From the NCBI RefSeq assembly GCF_003697815.1, contig NZ_RDQG01000015.1, forward strand, positions 1 to 64,000: DNA of 64,000 nucleotides, given 5' to 3'. Position numbers and translations under genes: made by a program. How positions within the stretch are numbered: the stretch's first letter is position 1; each line of letters begins with the position of its first letter. The notes under the pieces are model-generated. The model did no database searches, was not told the DNA's origin, and worked only from the letters and a program-made list of their open reading frames with translations. The stretch is from Halalkalicoccus subterraneus. Its GTDB lineage: Archaea > Halobacteriota > Halobacteria > Halobacteriales > Halalkalicoccaceae. Positions 41,618-50,602 of this stretch are shown one piece after another.

Positions 41618-42877
41618 TTAGCCGAGGAGTGAAAACAAGGCATAGGACCCCACGAGCGACATCATCGGCGTGATCACCCAGAGTGTCATGACGCGAGCTG
41701 CCGCTGCGTGGTGGAACAGGCCTTCGGCGGATAGTTCCTCTGGGTCTTTTTCGCCGATGCTAGACACACTATCCCCGGATGCGTGCTGCCTGTCCGGGTG
41801 AGGAGTCTCGCCTTCAGCGAGTTCGCCCACAGTCGGGCCCGAATTGACCCCCTTGTTGCCTTCAACTGGGTGAAGTTTGAGTGCACCAGTCGTAAACTTT
41901 GGAGCGGATTCATCGGCAGGGGACTGTGTGACTATGTCTGCGAGCGTCCGCGCTCGGCTTGCACGGCCCCACCCGAGTCCAATAATACAACTGGTCGTAC
42001 TCACGGCGAGACTGGCTGGAATTCCGAGCCACGATAGGACGGTGATAATCGTCGCACCCACGGTCGAAACAATGAGCGCTGCCAGAATCGGCATCTCAGT
42101 AATATCGTTGCCAACGGTCGCCAGCGTTCGCCGGGCAATCGTGAAGCCGCCCACGCTGATGGCCCCGATTGCGAGGAGAATCGCCGGGCTGGGGTCAAGG
42201 GAACCGTTACCGACAAGCGGAGCGACTGCGTTCGCCGCGTTCGAGGCCCCGGCACTGAACCCCATGTAGCAGGCAATTGCCACCACAAGCGCCGACCCGA
42301 TCAGATCCCGAGGCGAGACGTTATCGTTGACCGATAGCCGTGGGAGCCTCCCCTGGGTATCGATTGCGATCAACGGGTTCCTCAGGCGACCAAATTCGAA
42401 TTTGGCGTCAAGGTGCGGGTACAGATATCTGCCGATAAACGCACCTGTGAAGACGGCGATCAGTGGGGCGACGATCCATGCCGACAGGATGATAAACATC
42501 AGCGCAGTGTTGAGCGTCCCCGTTGCCAATCCGAGTCCGACGATTGCTGCGACGGCTGTCATCGAGGTTGACGCCGGGACACCGTAGAGGTTCGAGATCA
42601 GGAGTGCGAGCCCGGTAAAAAAGAGGACACCAACGCTCGTTTCGGGTGTAAAGGCTGCTGCATCGACGATTTCGCTACTCATCGTCGTGATGACCTTCCG
42701 CCCAATCGTCCACGCTCCGAGGAACGCAAACACGGTAAACAGTGCCCCGGCAGTGACTTTTCTGACGGCCCGGCTGCCAACTGCCGGACCGAAGGCAACA
42801 CCGGTTGATGACCCGCCGATATTGTACCCGACGAACACCGCCACCAGCAATCCCACCAGAATTAGTAATTCTGCCAC
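41618..42877 (-). CDS. PiT-family inorganic phosphate permease
   Basis: A 419-residue transporter. The two PiT signature regions are present: GYNIGGSSTGVAFGPAVGSR near the N-terminus and SAGASNAANAVAPLVGN in the middle. About ten membrane helices are likely, with a cytosolic loop before the last one (about residues 320-400). I start it at GTG 42877 (VAELLILVGLLVAVF), since upstream codons lack hydrophobic or family character. It takes up phosphate with a cation. It lies inside the IS5-type cassette, so it is a passenger gene. Confidence 0.9.
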   Translation of the reverse strand: MAELLILVGLLVAVFVGYNIGGSSTGVAFGPAVGSRAVRKVTAGALFTVFAFLGAWTIGRKVITTMSSEIVDAAAFTPETSVGVLFFTGLALLISNLYGVPASTSMTAVAAIVGLGLATGTLNTALMFIILSAWIVAPLIAVFTGAFIGRYLYPHLDAKFEFGRLRNPLIAIDTQGRLPRLSVNDNVSPRDLIGSALVVAIACYMGFSAGASNAANAVAPLVGNGSLDPSPAILLAIGAISVGGFTIARRTLATVGNDITEMPILAALIVSTVGATIITVLSWLGIPASLAVSTTSCIIGLGWGRASRARTLADIVTQSPADESAPKFTTGALKLHPVEGNKGVNSGPTVGELAEGETPHPDRQHASGDSVSSIGEKDPEELSAEGLFHHAAAARVMTLWVITPMMSLVGSYALFSLLG

Positions 42878-43053
42878 GTGCGTGTACTCGGTTCGTACGC
42901 GAAAAAATAGTGCCGTTTCGCTGCTGAACTGTTGGCTACGACCGATAGACACAGTAACACGAAGATTTAGCACTTCACAACTGAAGTCCCGCTAGTCTCT
43001 ACCGATTCGTCTCCACACGGGTTGCTCAAAGATCAGTGACCGATATACGCTGT

Positions 43054-43106
43054 GTATTCAGCACGGCTACTGAAACCTATCAGCGCTTGAGGGTTTCAAC
43101 AAGGCC
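43054..43106 (-). mobile_element. Right end of the IS5-type cassette
   Basis: GTATTCAGCACGGCTACTG, AAACCTATCAGCGC, GGGTTTCAACAAGGCC. Related ends without a partner occur at 60424 and 62873 with the same order of words (GTATNCAG.AC, CTGAAACCTATC, TTTCAA). Confidence 0.75.
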
Positions 43107-43322
43107 TATGGGTCACATGTCGAGAAAGACCCTTCCCCGCTTTTGCACGTCAATGGTTCAATTCCATGTGCAAAAGCTGACTCTCGATCTGTCGATTTAA
43201 TCCACCAGTAGCTGAATAGACACTACCTCGGGACTATAGCAGCAAATCGAAGGAAAATCAGGCAGTGAGTGACCCAAAATAGATCACTCTCCCGGATTGA
43301 GATACAAGAATCCAGAGAGTGA

Positions 43323-43514
43323 TTACGGGATTCGATAGGTAGAACGGTGCTTGAAAAAGATATTCCGACGATCCTGGTCTCCTCCACGACTCGTCTGAAT
43401 CGGGGTATGACCAGATTGTTTGAAATGATCCATGGCCGCTTCGGAAACCTCAGTTGAGGAATGTCCAGTCGTAGTACTGGCAGACCAGTCACACTTCTCA
43501 CACCACGCTCTCAT
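43323..43514 (-). CDS. Small zinc-finger-like protein
   Basis: A 63-residue protein (MRAWCEKCDWSASTTTGHSS start) with CxxC and a histidine pair (MDHFKQSGHTP), related to the protein at 35749. The first 40 residues carry the conserved part; the tail is basic and may be drift. It probably binds one zinc. Function unknown. Confidence 0.6.
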   Translation of the reverse strand: MRAWCEKCDWSASTTTGHSSTEVSEAAMDHFKQSGHTPIQTSRGGDQDRRNIFFKHRSTYRIP

Positions 43515-43814
43515 ATATTGTCTCTAACCGCGAGAGCCCATAGGCAATCTACACGCTACTCCAAGCCATCTATTACGCCCACACTTCGCCGCCGGGCTCA
43601 ATACAATATTCGAGTTGTTCGGCGGGGGAGATGACGGTTTCAGCGTTCAGCACTGAGTCCCTTCGGATGGCGAGATATTCTGACCTCGTGTTAGGATTCG
43701 GTCACGTCGCGCCGGCCTCTCTTTGAGAGCAGTCGATATCAGTGATTGATTGGAGTAGTCAGATACGCGAGCGCGATGTGCGCCACCACCATCACTGCTT
43801 TCTTGCAGCCCACA

Positions 43815-43995
43815 CCCACGAGAAGTACAGCAGGTTTTGAAGTAAGTCTCAGACACTCATATCTGGTCGGCGGCCATCCCATAGTTGCGGTACATATGAG
43901 TGTCCCGAGCAGCGCGAGAACCCCCGTCTCGGAGCGACCACCGGGAGCGAGAATACGGCGTTTCTTGGAGTGCTGCGAGGGTTCTGGTGTACTGG
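43815..43995 (+). repeat. RepB copy 5 with duplicated upstream flank
   Basis: GTACAGCAGGTTTTGAAGTA, ATATCTGGTCGGCGGCCATC match 35904 onward, followed by the RepB core GAGAACCCCCGTCTCGG, CCGGGAGCGAGAATACGG, CGTTTCTTGG, CGAGGGTTCTGG. So the unit here is about 170 bp and includes the end of the zinc-finger gene at 35749. Confidence 0.75.
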
Positions 43996-44135
43996 TTCTG
44001 GGGATGAAAGAATATATCTCAAAAGGAGATTGGCGTAGGGGACGGGACTCGCTCGATTACCTTGGCCACCTAGCGACCGCAAGACATTCTCGGTCGGAAC
44101 GTTAGCACTTTCTGACGGCGTAGTGGCGATACAAC

Positions 44136-45302
44136 ATGGCCTCTGACGTGTCCGAAACTCCTGCTGATTCCGGAGATGACTATAAACGCTTGCTGGCACT
44201 GTTGAACGACTACGGCATCTCCGAACGTCTTCAACGGCTGCTCGCACTCCAGCTGGCCGGCGGCTGTACTCGGACCGAGAACGGCAAAACTGTCCGCGGT
44301 GAGATCAATCTCCAGCTGGTCGTCGATCCAATTGTAGATCAGACTGGGCTCCTCGAGCTTCTTTCCGAACTGACGCCCACCAGTACGACGATCAACGGGA
44401 CCGACGTGAGCTTCAGCGGGTTGTTCGCCAATGCCTCCGGACGCTCGCTTGAAAATGGTGTCCTCCTTGATGATCAGTACGACTGGTATTTCATCTATCA
44501 AGCGGGCGATCTCAGCCACCAATCGGTGCGGGCACTCGGTGGCCTGCTCGATTCGGGCACTCACACTGTGACCAAATCCGGCATCCACGAGCATCTCGAA
44601 AACCACGCGAGTCATCTCCTGATTGATACGCCGAAATACGGCCATTGGGATTCGTATGAGCCACTGATTGAGCAGATCTCACCGTACGGTGAGATTTCTT
44701 CGAAGGTCGACCTCGTCGCGGCGAGTTCCTCGCCTGAGCCACTCTCGTACGACAACGAGGCGTTCACTGTCGATGAGGCCGCAGAGTATCTCGACGCTGT
44801 GCGGATGATCACGCCGACAGTCTCCGACGCGCTGGCCGAGGAGATCGCCGCCTCCACTCACCACCTGAACGAGGCCATTGAGGAGGCAGGCGTCTCGCTG
44901 CAGATCCATCCTAACGCGGTGCGGCGATTAGTCGAGGCGAACGCCCGTCTCACCACCTCTGAGACAGTTGAGGAACGCCACCTCACCGACGTCTTGGATC
45001 TAATCCAAGACTGTCTCGAGCAGCTCGGCGTCGCCACTGAGGAGGAGGAGGGTGAATACGACGTTGAGGTAAACGAGACTGGACAAGCGAAGGTGGATCA
45101 CGAACGCGTGACGGCGATCAAGACGATCGTCCACGACCTGCAGGAGATAGACGACGGCAGGCTCGGTGCCCCCGCGGAGAAAGTTTACCAGCGTGCTGAG
45201 CAGGAGGGCATGCCACCGAAGCGGACCAAGCACGAGATTCAGAAGCTCCGCGACAAGGGCGAGATCTACTCGCCCGACCAGGACTACCTCCGACTTGTGT
45301 GA
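44136..45302 (+). CDS. MCM-like protein without ATPase motifs
   Basis: A 388-residue protein that follows the MCM helicase ATPase domain and C-terminal winged helix but lacks the usual N-terminal DNA-binding half. Each catalytic site is changed: Walker A (GDPGTGKS in MCM) is DPIVDQTG at 64-71, Walker B (DELDK) is QAGDL at 122-126, sensor 1 is IDTPKYG, and the arginine finger SRFD is SKVD at 189-192. Flanking family features are kept (TVRGEIN, KSGIHEHLENHASHLL, YEPLIEQI, and the end GMPPKRTKHEIQKLRDKGEI). It cannot be an active helicase; it may be a structural partner or a regulator of MCM. Confidence 0.8.
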   Translation: MASDVSETPADSGDDYKRLLALLNDYGISERLQRLLALQLAGGCTRTENGKTVRGEINLQLVVDPIVDQTGLLELLSELTPTSTTINGTDVSFSGLFANASGRSLENGVLLDDQYDWYFIYQAGDLSHQSVRALGGLLDSGTHTVTKSGIHEHLENHASHLLIDTPKYGHWDSYEPLIEQISPYGEISSKVDLVAASSSPEPLSYDNEAFTVDEAAEYLDAVRMITPTVSDALAEEIAASTHHLNEAIEEAGVSLQIHPNAVRRLVEANARLTTSETVEERHLTDVLDLIQDCLEQLGVATEEEEGEYDVEVNETGQAKVDHERVTAIKTIVHDLQEIDDGRLGAPAEKVYQRAEQEGMPPKRTKHEIQKLRDKGEIYSPDQDYLRLV

Positions 45303-46005
45303 GAGAACCCTTCCTTTTAGGTATCCGCTGATATCTGAACGCAGTACCGTATTCTGCCAGAGCGCCGGCGGGCGCGACGGCAGGGACGGTGTAATGGCGA
45401 TATGGCTCTCTGAGTTTTCGACAGAAGGTATATGCAGTTCTCATCGCATGAGTGGAATTCGGCCAGGCGAACAACCCCGTCATTTCGCCTAAGGGGCTAT
45501 GTCGAGGCAGCACTTCCCCTACTTTAGAGCGTACAGGGAAGGGTCCTCCCGCCTGCTGCGACCATCAGGGATCAGCTGACAGTCCGCTTCGCGAGCAGCC
45601 ACCCGACCGCGCCCAACGGAAGCACCATGAGCCCCGTTGTGGTCTTTTTCACGAGATATCTCGTGTTCACATTGCGGAGGGTGCCTATCCCCAGGCCAAA
45701 GGTTTGACCCTAGGGCCCTTCGTCAAGATCTTCCTTCCACAATCAAAATAAATATCCACTATAATAAGTATTACTATACTTCAATTTGACCAACATATCT
45801 AGCCTTCCTTCACTCCAGGAGGGACTTACTCAGTTCCTTGAAGAAAAATTGAAAGGCAACTACCGGCGGAACGCAAAGCGTGTCATTACCCGCTATATCG
45901 GCTGACTCGAGCAACGAGAAAAACAGATGAGATTAGGAGAGAGACTATCGAGTGCTACCTATTGGTATTACTAGTCAGGATTTCTGGCAGTGACGCTCGC
46001 TAGTC
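45303..46005. other. Gap without an intact gene
   Basis: The only recognisable part is the integrase-like fragment at 45786. A GC-rich word at about 45350 (GCCAGAGCGCCGGCGG) resembles one at about 31428 (GTCAGGGCGCCGGCGG) but has no assigned function. The rest shows no coding character. Confidence 0.5.
45786..45905 (+). pseudogene. Tyrosine-recombinase N-terminal fragment
   Basis: Reading from TTG 45786 gives LTQFLEEKLKGNYRRNAKRV then ITRYIG and a stop. This is the SAM-like core-binding start seen in haloarchaeal phage-type integrases. The catalytic domain is absent. It could mark an old integration event. Confidence 0.45.
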
Positions 46006-46905
46006 CTACATCACCTGATGGATGTGGGCGTTCGGACCGTCATCCCCTTTCGCGTGGCCGACCGATCGCAGCACCTCTTTCATCGCCGAATTCGGACTCT
46101 CAACGAAGTAGTGGTTAGCCGCCTCTTCGCCGTACCAAGGCGCACCGATCTCGTCCCACCAGAACTTAACAAGTGCGCTGCCGATGCCCTGGTTTCGATA
46201 GGATTCTGCGAGATAGAGATGGCGAAGCACTAACTCGGTTTCATCGCTCGTTGGACAGTAGGCGAGGTAGCCAACGACATCTCCTCCATCCAACGCAAGG
46301 ATCGCGCTGTGGATGCCGATTCGAAAGCGGCCGATGTGATCGACGGTGGCCTTCGCTGCCCAGTTCGCCAACCAGACGGCATCGGTCATCCGGGTCCGAT
46401 TCGATGAGTCGACGGTGATACCGCCGATATCCCGGGGCTCGTGAATTCGATGTTGAACGAAGTTTCCCGGGAATTGAAGCAGTTCTATCGGCTGATGGAT
46501 GACCGCATCGCGATAGAGTGCGAGAATATTGAGACAGCGATCCTCTCGACAGACCCAGTACTTGATGTCAGAGTCTTTGAGCCGCTCGATTGTGAGTCGT
46601 TGATCCCATCCACACGTGAGACAGCGGACTTGAACCTCGTCTTCAGGACCATCGAGAGTCGGAGCTTCGTGCGGATAACACCCTCTGAGACACACGGATT
46701 CATCGATGAATTGCACAGCAAACGGGTCTGAAGAGAGCCGAATAAATCTATGGTTCAGAATGAACCGCCTGATTGGCGTGCTTGGACGCCTCTCGTGGTG
46801 GCCTCTGCTTCGAGTCGGCTTCTCGCCGCTTCTGCGCCTGTAATTTAGACGACATCGCCCTCTCCTCAAGTTGAAGAATCTTCTCCTCGTTTCATCAATA
46901 TTCAC
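46006..46905 (-). CDS. GNAT acetyltransferase with zinc-ribbon N-terminus
   Basis: The C-terminal half is a GNAT domain: AILALDGGDVVGYLAYCP, ELVLRHLYLAESYRNQGIGS (motif A, RNQGIG) and the end NHYFVESPNSAMKEVLRSVG. The middle has cysteine pairs VCLRGC, RCLTCGW and VCREDRC, like a zinc ribbon. The first 55 residues are basic and unlike a haloarchaeal protein, so the true start is probably inside, near 46740. Substrate unknown. Confidence 0.75.
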   Translation of the reverse strand: MNIDETRRRFFNLRRGRCRLNYRRRSGEKPTRSRGHHERRPSTPIRRFILNHRFIRLSSDPFAVQFIDESVCLRGCYPHEAPTLDGPEDEVQVRCLTCGWDQRLTIERLKDSDIKYWVCREDRCLNILALYRDAVIHQPIELLQFPGNFVQHRIHEPRDIGGITVDSSNRTRMTDAVWLANWAAKATVDHIGRFRIGIHSAILALDGGDVVGYLAYCPTSDETELVLRHLYLAESYRNQGIGSALVKFWWDEIGAPWYGEEAANHYFVESPNSAMKEVLRSVGHAKGDDGPNAHIHQVM

Positions 46906-47003
46906 GAGCGCGCGTCACGCGGATAGGTCTAAGACTGCCTGTGCTGCTCGTAACAGTAGGCAATCCTTTTCGGCTATTTTCTCACCTCTAAATCTCTGAC
47001 AAT

Positions 47004-47252
47004 TCATACACTATCACCCTCTACTCGCTCCCGAACAAGTCCAATCAGATTCTGGAACTGCACCATCGCCTGGCAGAATATCGGGATCGCCACCCACTCT
47101 GAGAGGAACCACCAAGCCGCAAATCCCAGTGCCACGAAGAATAGAGCGAGAAAAAGCTGAGAGAAAAGGTCGATCGTCCACAGAAAAGAACTGGGCGAGA
47201 GAGATGTATCTTCCCGATCCCCTGAAGACCGGGTTGATGTATCTCGTGACAA
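47004..47252 (-). CDS. Membrane protein, paralog of 29309-29818
   Basis: An 82-residue protein starting at TTG 47252, with GGAGGA six bases upstream. It begins LSRDTSTRSSGDREDTSLSP, the same head as the protein at 29818, then two membrane helices, and stops after VRERVEGDSV. The RHH-like second half of the paralog is absent. The noncoding block upstream is also shared. Unknown function. Confidence 0.6.
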   Translation of the reverse strand: MSRDTSTRSSGDREDTSLSPSSFLWTIDLFSQLFLALFFVALGFAAWWFLSEWVAIPIFCQAMVQFQNLIGLVRERVEGDSV

Positions 47253-47360
47253 ACTATGTCCTCCAAAAGTACCGCGCTATTATCGTAAGCCGCCGCTCTG
47301 CGCCTACCGCTCACTTCTATTGTAATAGCCGACAATATGACAGATTGACCTACAGAAAAA

Positions 47361-47872
47361 TCGCAGACTCTCCCCCAGAAGTACAAACTCCTCCGTTAAA
47401 GGAGCTGTAGCGTCTCGTAGATCTATGACAGATCTACTGGAGCCACCTCTATCGGACCAGCAACCCGATGTAGTGGGTGACTGTTTAGCGAGTTCCGTAT
47501 CTGTGTGACTACCACTCACACCTGAAATCCTGTAAAGGATTGGAATTGCTTAGAATCCAATCAACTGCCAAATGAGAGAAATCAGCCTGTCATGGGCCTC
47601 GCGTGGTCATCAGACATTTCGCACGCCGAGACGATCTAAATATACTCGCTATTGCTTGGTGTAGACGGACCAGAAGCCCGCCTAGGTCTAAACGTCCTGT
47701 ACCAACAACGAGCGTTCATGGAAGTATAAGCCTATTCCTAAGACAGAAGCCAGGCTACAGCTGAACGCAGCCCGCTTACTACGCCCTGTCTATGATCATC
47801 CCGACAGTCATCGCGTCAGCATCTCGCCGGGACTGGGGCCGGGGGACTAGCAAACACTGTATTCCTGGCTAC
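47361..47872. ncRNA. Conserved structured noncoding block, copy 2
   Basis: Counterpart of 29921-30265: GCAGACTCTCCCCC, CTCC-GTTAAA-GGAG (47391-47404), GTAGATC-TATGACA-GATCTAC (47417-47437), TTTAGCGA, CGCAGCCCGCTTA, TCATCGCGTCAGCATC. It lies upstream of the paralogous membrane gene, as copy 1 does. Length between the outer conserved words differs, so spacers have drifted while words and stems are kept. Confidence 0.5.
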
Positions 47873-47910
47873 ACAGTGGATCTCACTGCACTCACGGGGG
47901 CCATTATATG

Positions 47911-47935
47911 GAATACAGATTTTATATCTGTATTC
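47911..47935. repeat. 25-base hairpin
   Basis: GAATACAGAT-TTTAT-ATCTGTATTC, perfect 10-bp arms. It stands alone between the noncoding block and the convergent end of the gene at 48135. It could be an operator or an RNA structure. The bases to 48134 hold nothing else recognisable. Confidence 0.6.
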
Positions 47936-48134
47936 GATAATTGTCAGACTTAACACTTATATTTTACTGACGGTTCATCAGGAGGCGGACAATCGTCCCC
48001 CGTCTCAACTCAATCAGCTCCACCGTCATACGGGTTCAGCAGCTCGATTGTCTCACCACCATCGTACGTCCTTGACCAACGCTCTTACTAAGAGTAACCC
48101 TAAGTATCTTATTGGTAGCAGAATGTCAAATTTA

Positions 48135-49106
48135 CTATTTCTTTTTCATCGACTCTATATCATATTCGAAGATTCCATATTTCTGTTTACAGTATGATCT
48201 TAGCTCCTTTAATGAATTTAGTATATATTTTTGATTCTTTGTTATTTCTCTCGCTCCATGAATTGTTGGATGGTCAAAAGCTGCTTCACGGAGTTCCACA
48301 TCATATCTTGATAAAAAAGCCTCGCTTTCATCAATATTGAGTGGTTCTCCAGTAACTAGTGAGTGTGCTAAGTCATCTGCTACATCATCGCGTATAACCG
48401 TTCTCATCCGCTTATTTCCCACACTTCTTTCTAATTCAAACGGAATCTTTCTCGATAATCTTGGGACCAGCTCTTTCCTATCTTTTCTATATTCTTTCCA
48501 ATTATTACGATATCGGGAGATTTCATATCCAAGATGTCTGTCAAAGTGTTCTCTCTTGCTGCATCGAAAGCAAAAATCCTCAAAATCTGTGTAAATATCA
48601 TCTGAGTCTGGCCCATTCCATGGTGGGAGTTCTCGGTATTTGAAGGGATGAAGCTTGTTTTCTTCATTCTCAACTCGGTCAATTAACCTTTGTAAAAAAC
48701 CTCTCTTTTTCTCAGCTGGAAGGTTGACACTTAAGGAATCAACATGATGTCGGTGTGAACTTATTTCTTCTATTAAGGGATCAATCGCAAAGACAATAAA
48801 CCATTTGACGTGTTCATATTCTCGGTCACGACGGGCTTCTGTGACTAATTCTTGGTTAGTCTGCTGCATTTGGATAGATGCGTAAGTATAGATGATTGTG
48901 GCGATTAAAAGAAAAGCACTTAAGATCACTTCTGAAACAGACGTTGCTTCTGGTATTGCAATTCTTCCCAAGAATACAAGTATTATTACTAAAATAAGCG
49001 CACAAATTAACCCTATTGGGATTGCAAGCGCGACCTTTCTCATCAGCCATCGAATAGATTTGAGTAATTTACGCTTCCATAGCCACGGCAAAAGCTGTCG
49101 TCGCAC
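48135..49106 (-). CDS. Membrane protein with soluble C-terminal domain
   Basis: A 323-residue protein with two N-terminal helices (about 27-47 and 57-78) and a long, charged cytosolic part with no recognised motif. Features include RDREYEHVKWFIVFAIDPLI and a CxxC-less lysine-rich end IESMKKK. Base composition is much more AT-rich than the surroundings and the protein is not strongly acidic, so it was probably acquired recently. It stands before the Mrr-type nuclease gene, in a defence-like area. Confidence 0.65.
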   Translation of the reverse strand: MRRQLLPWLWKRKLLKSIRWLMRKVALAIPIGLICALILVIILVFLGRIAIPEATSVSEVILSAFLLIATIIYTYASIQMQQTNQELVTEARRDREYEHVKWFIVFAIDPLIEEISSHRHHVDSLSVNLPAEKKRGFLQRLIDRVENEENKLHPFKYRELPPWNGPDSDDIYTDFEDFCFRCSKREHFDRHLGYEISRYRNNWKEYRKDRKELVPRLSRKIPFELERSVGNKRMRTVIRDDVADDLAHSLVTGEPLNIDESEAFLSRYDVELREAAFDHPTIHGAREITKNQKYILNSLKELRSYCKQKYGIFEYDIESMKKK

Positions 49107-49136
49107 AAATTCTCTCTTTGGTCATTTCAGATAAAT

Positions 49137-49313
49137 TTATATGGTTTTGAGATCCTCTCCGTTCGCTTCTGCGCGATTCCAGAAATAATCCGCGAGAGCG
49201 AACCACGTAAGCAAGGCCGTTCTAGTAACAACTACGAACAAACCGAGAATAGTACAGTAGTAGTGTCGGTAGTAGAAACGATTTTGGCTGTTTTGGCTTT
49301 GCGAAGATATCAC
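49137..49313 (-). CDS. Small membrane ORF with GTG start
   Basis: 58 residues from GTG 49311-49313: VISSQSQNSQNRFYYRHYYC, one helix TILGLFVVVTRTALLTWFAL, then ADYFWNRAEANGEDLKTI. The end is coding-like. It lies 30 bases upstream of the membrane gene at 49106 on the same strand. A perfect inverted repeat ATCACACC-AC-GGTGTGAT (49309-49326) overlaps its start. No ATG, so uncertain. Confidence 0.4.
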   Translation of the reverse strand: MISSQSQNSQNRFYYRHYYCTILGLFVVVTRTALLTWFALADYFWNRAEANGEDLKTI

Positions 49314-49326
49314 ACCACGGTGTGAT

Positions 49327-49558
49327 TAGATACAGAAGGTTTGTCTATTGCTCTACAGAGTTATCTTCTGTTCTGATCCCATGTTATCCCATTGAATCCC
49401 ATAGAGCGGCTTTATCGTGGAGACCGTATATCTGTTTAACTATGGGCGAAATCGGAACAGCCAAAATAGTCAAGCGAGGACGTCTCGTTTATCAAAAGCA
49501 GTGCGAGAGGCACTTGGCATCTATGGAAATAGGCACTGTGTGTTAATTGATATCTAAT
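49327..49558. other. Intergenic before the Mrr gene
   Basis: Nothing recognisable except AT-rich promoter-like stretches. Short open readings here have no haloarchaeal character. Confidence 0.5.
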
Positions 49559-50566
49559 ATGAAGGAAGAATCAAACAAGAAACGTGCAAAGGAGCTGGCT
49601 GCAAATGCAGAAGGCAATATCAAGTCAAGAAGATTGACTAAAGTAGGAAGTGGAATTCTTGCTGGCTACCTGAATGATCGGCCATTTATAGATCTCCTCA
49701 GTGAAGATGAACAGCCGCACTATTTCTTTTTCAATGATGTTAAGGGTGTGAATATTACTGGGAAAATCGTCCGAGCCGGTTGGATGAATCCCTATCGTAG
49801 TGGGATGTGGATCACCGATCGGGGTATTCATTTTACTGTAGGACGAGAAAATGGAGACTATCATTTCTATCTCAAATTCAACATAGTTGATGACATCGAA
49901 GTGCGAGAAGGATTGACTACCTATAGATTCATATACCAGACGCATCGAGGTGAATATCAATTTCCGGCAAATGCGTCAGGACCCCACGATTCGGCTAAGA
50001 GCTACATAGAAAATCAAATCGAGAATCAGGTTGCGAATCAGATATCTTCGCAAAGTCCTCCTACAATCGTCTCAGACAAATCTACCTCCGACAACGTGCA
50101 AACCCAAATTGAAAACAGGGTTATAAACCAGAAACCACTACAGAGTTCTCAGACTAATATTTCAGATGTATCTCCTCTACAAAGACTACAAAAGATGGAT
50201 GAATACAAGTTTGAGCATTTAGTTGCGGATATCTGGAAAAATCAAGGATGGGAAGTTAATCTGACAGCAGGAACCGCAGATCGGGGGGTGGATATTATCG
50301 CTATTAGGGATGATCTGTTTGAACAGCGGCAGCTTATTCAGGCGAAAAGATACTCTGCTGGAAATAAGGTTGGAAGCAGTGAAATACAAAAATACTCCGG
50401 ACTCTATATGCGCAACGAATTGATTGATGCTGTCGTTGTAGTCACAACCTCCGAATTCACAAATGAAGCGAGGGAGGTTGCTAAACAAAGAAATGTAAAG
50501 ACAGTAAATGGATTGAAACTAGTTAAGATACTAGAAGAATCTGAGATATCGTCATTTGAAGAATAG
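49559..50566 (+). CDS. Mrr-like restriction endonuclease with PH-like N-terminus
   Basis: A 335-residue protein from ATG 49559 (MKEESNKKRAKELAANAEG). Residues about 45-145 look like a bacterial PH-type beta domain (YFFFNDVKGVNITGKIVRAG, WITDRGIHFTVGREN). A polar repeat-like linker (ENQIENQVANQISSQ) follows. The C-terminal 115 residues are the Mrr catalytic fold: FEHLVADIWKNQGWEV, ADRGVDIIAI with D near 244, and LIQAKRY, giving the D-x(n)-QxK site. Mrr-type enzymes cut modified or foreign DNA. Confidence 0.85.
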   Translation: MKEESNKKRAKELAANAEGNIKSRRLTKVGSGILAGYLNDRPFIDLLSEDEQPHYFFFNDVKGVNITGKIVRAGWMNPYRSGMWITDRGIHFTVGRENGDYHFYLKFNIVDDIEVREGLTTYRFIYQTHRGEYQFPANASGPHDSAKSYIENQIENQVANQISSQSPPTIVSDKSTSDNVQTQIENRVINQKPLQSSQTNISDVSPLQRLQKMDEYKFEHLVADIWKNQGWEVNLTAGTADRGVDIIAIRDDLFEQRQLIQAKRYSAGNKVGSSEIQKYSGLYMRNELIDAVVVVTTSEFTNEAREVAKQRNVKTVNGLKLVKILEESEISSFEE

Positions 50567-50602
50567 AATATCTATGGGGATATAGGTCTCTCTACGGCTA
50601 GA

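Larger units (their letters stand above)
40974..43106. mobile_element. IS5-type mobile cassette carrying a phosphate permease
   Basis: The ends are perfect 13-bp inverted repeats GGCCTTGTTGAAA (40974-40986) and TTTCAACAAGGCC (43094-43106). Directly outside both is the same 8-bp word TATGGGTC (40966-40973 and 43107-43114), a target-site duplication of the length made by some IS5-family elements. Inside are a truncated transposase (41025-41465) and a complete PiT permease gene. The unit therefore moved as one piece, with transposase supplied in trans or lost later. Confidence 0.88.
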
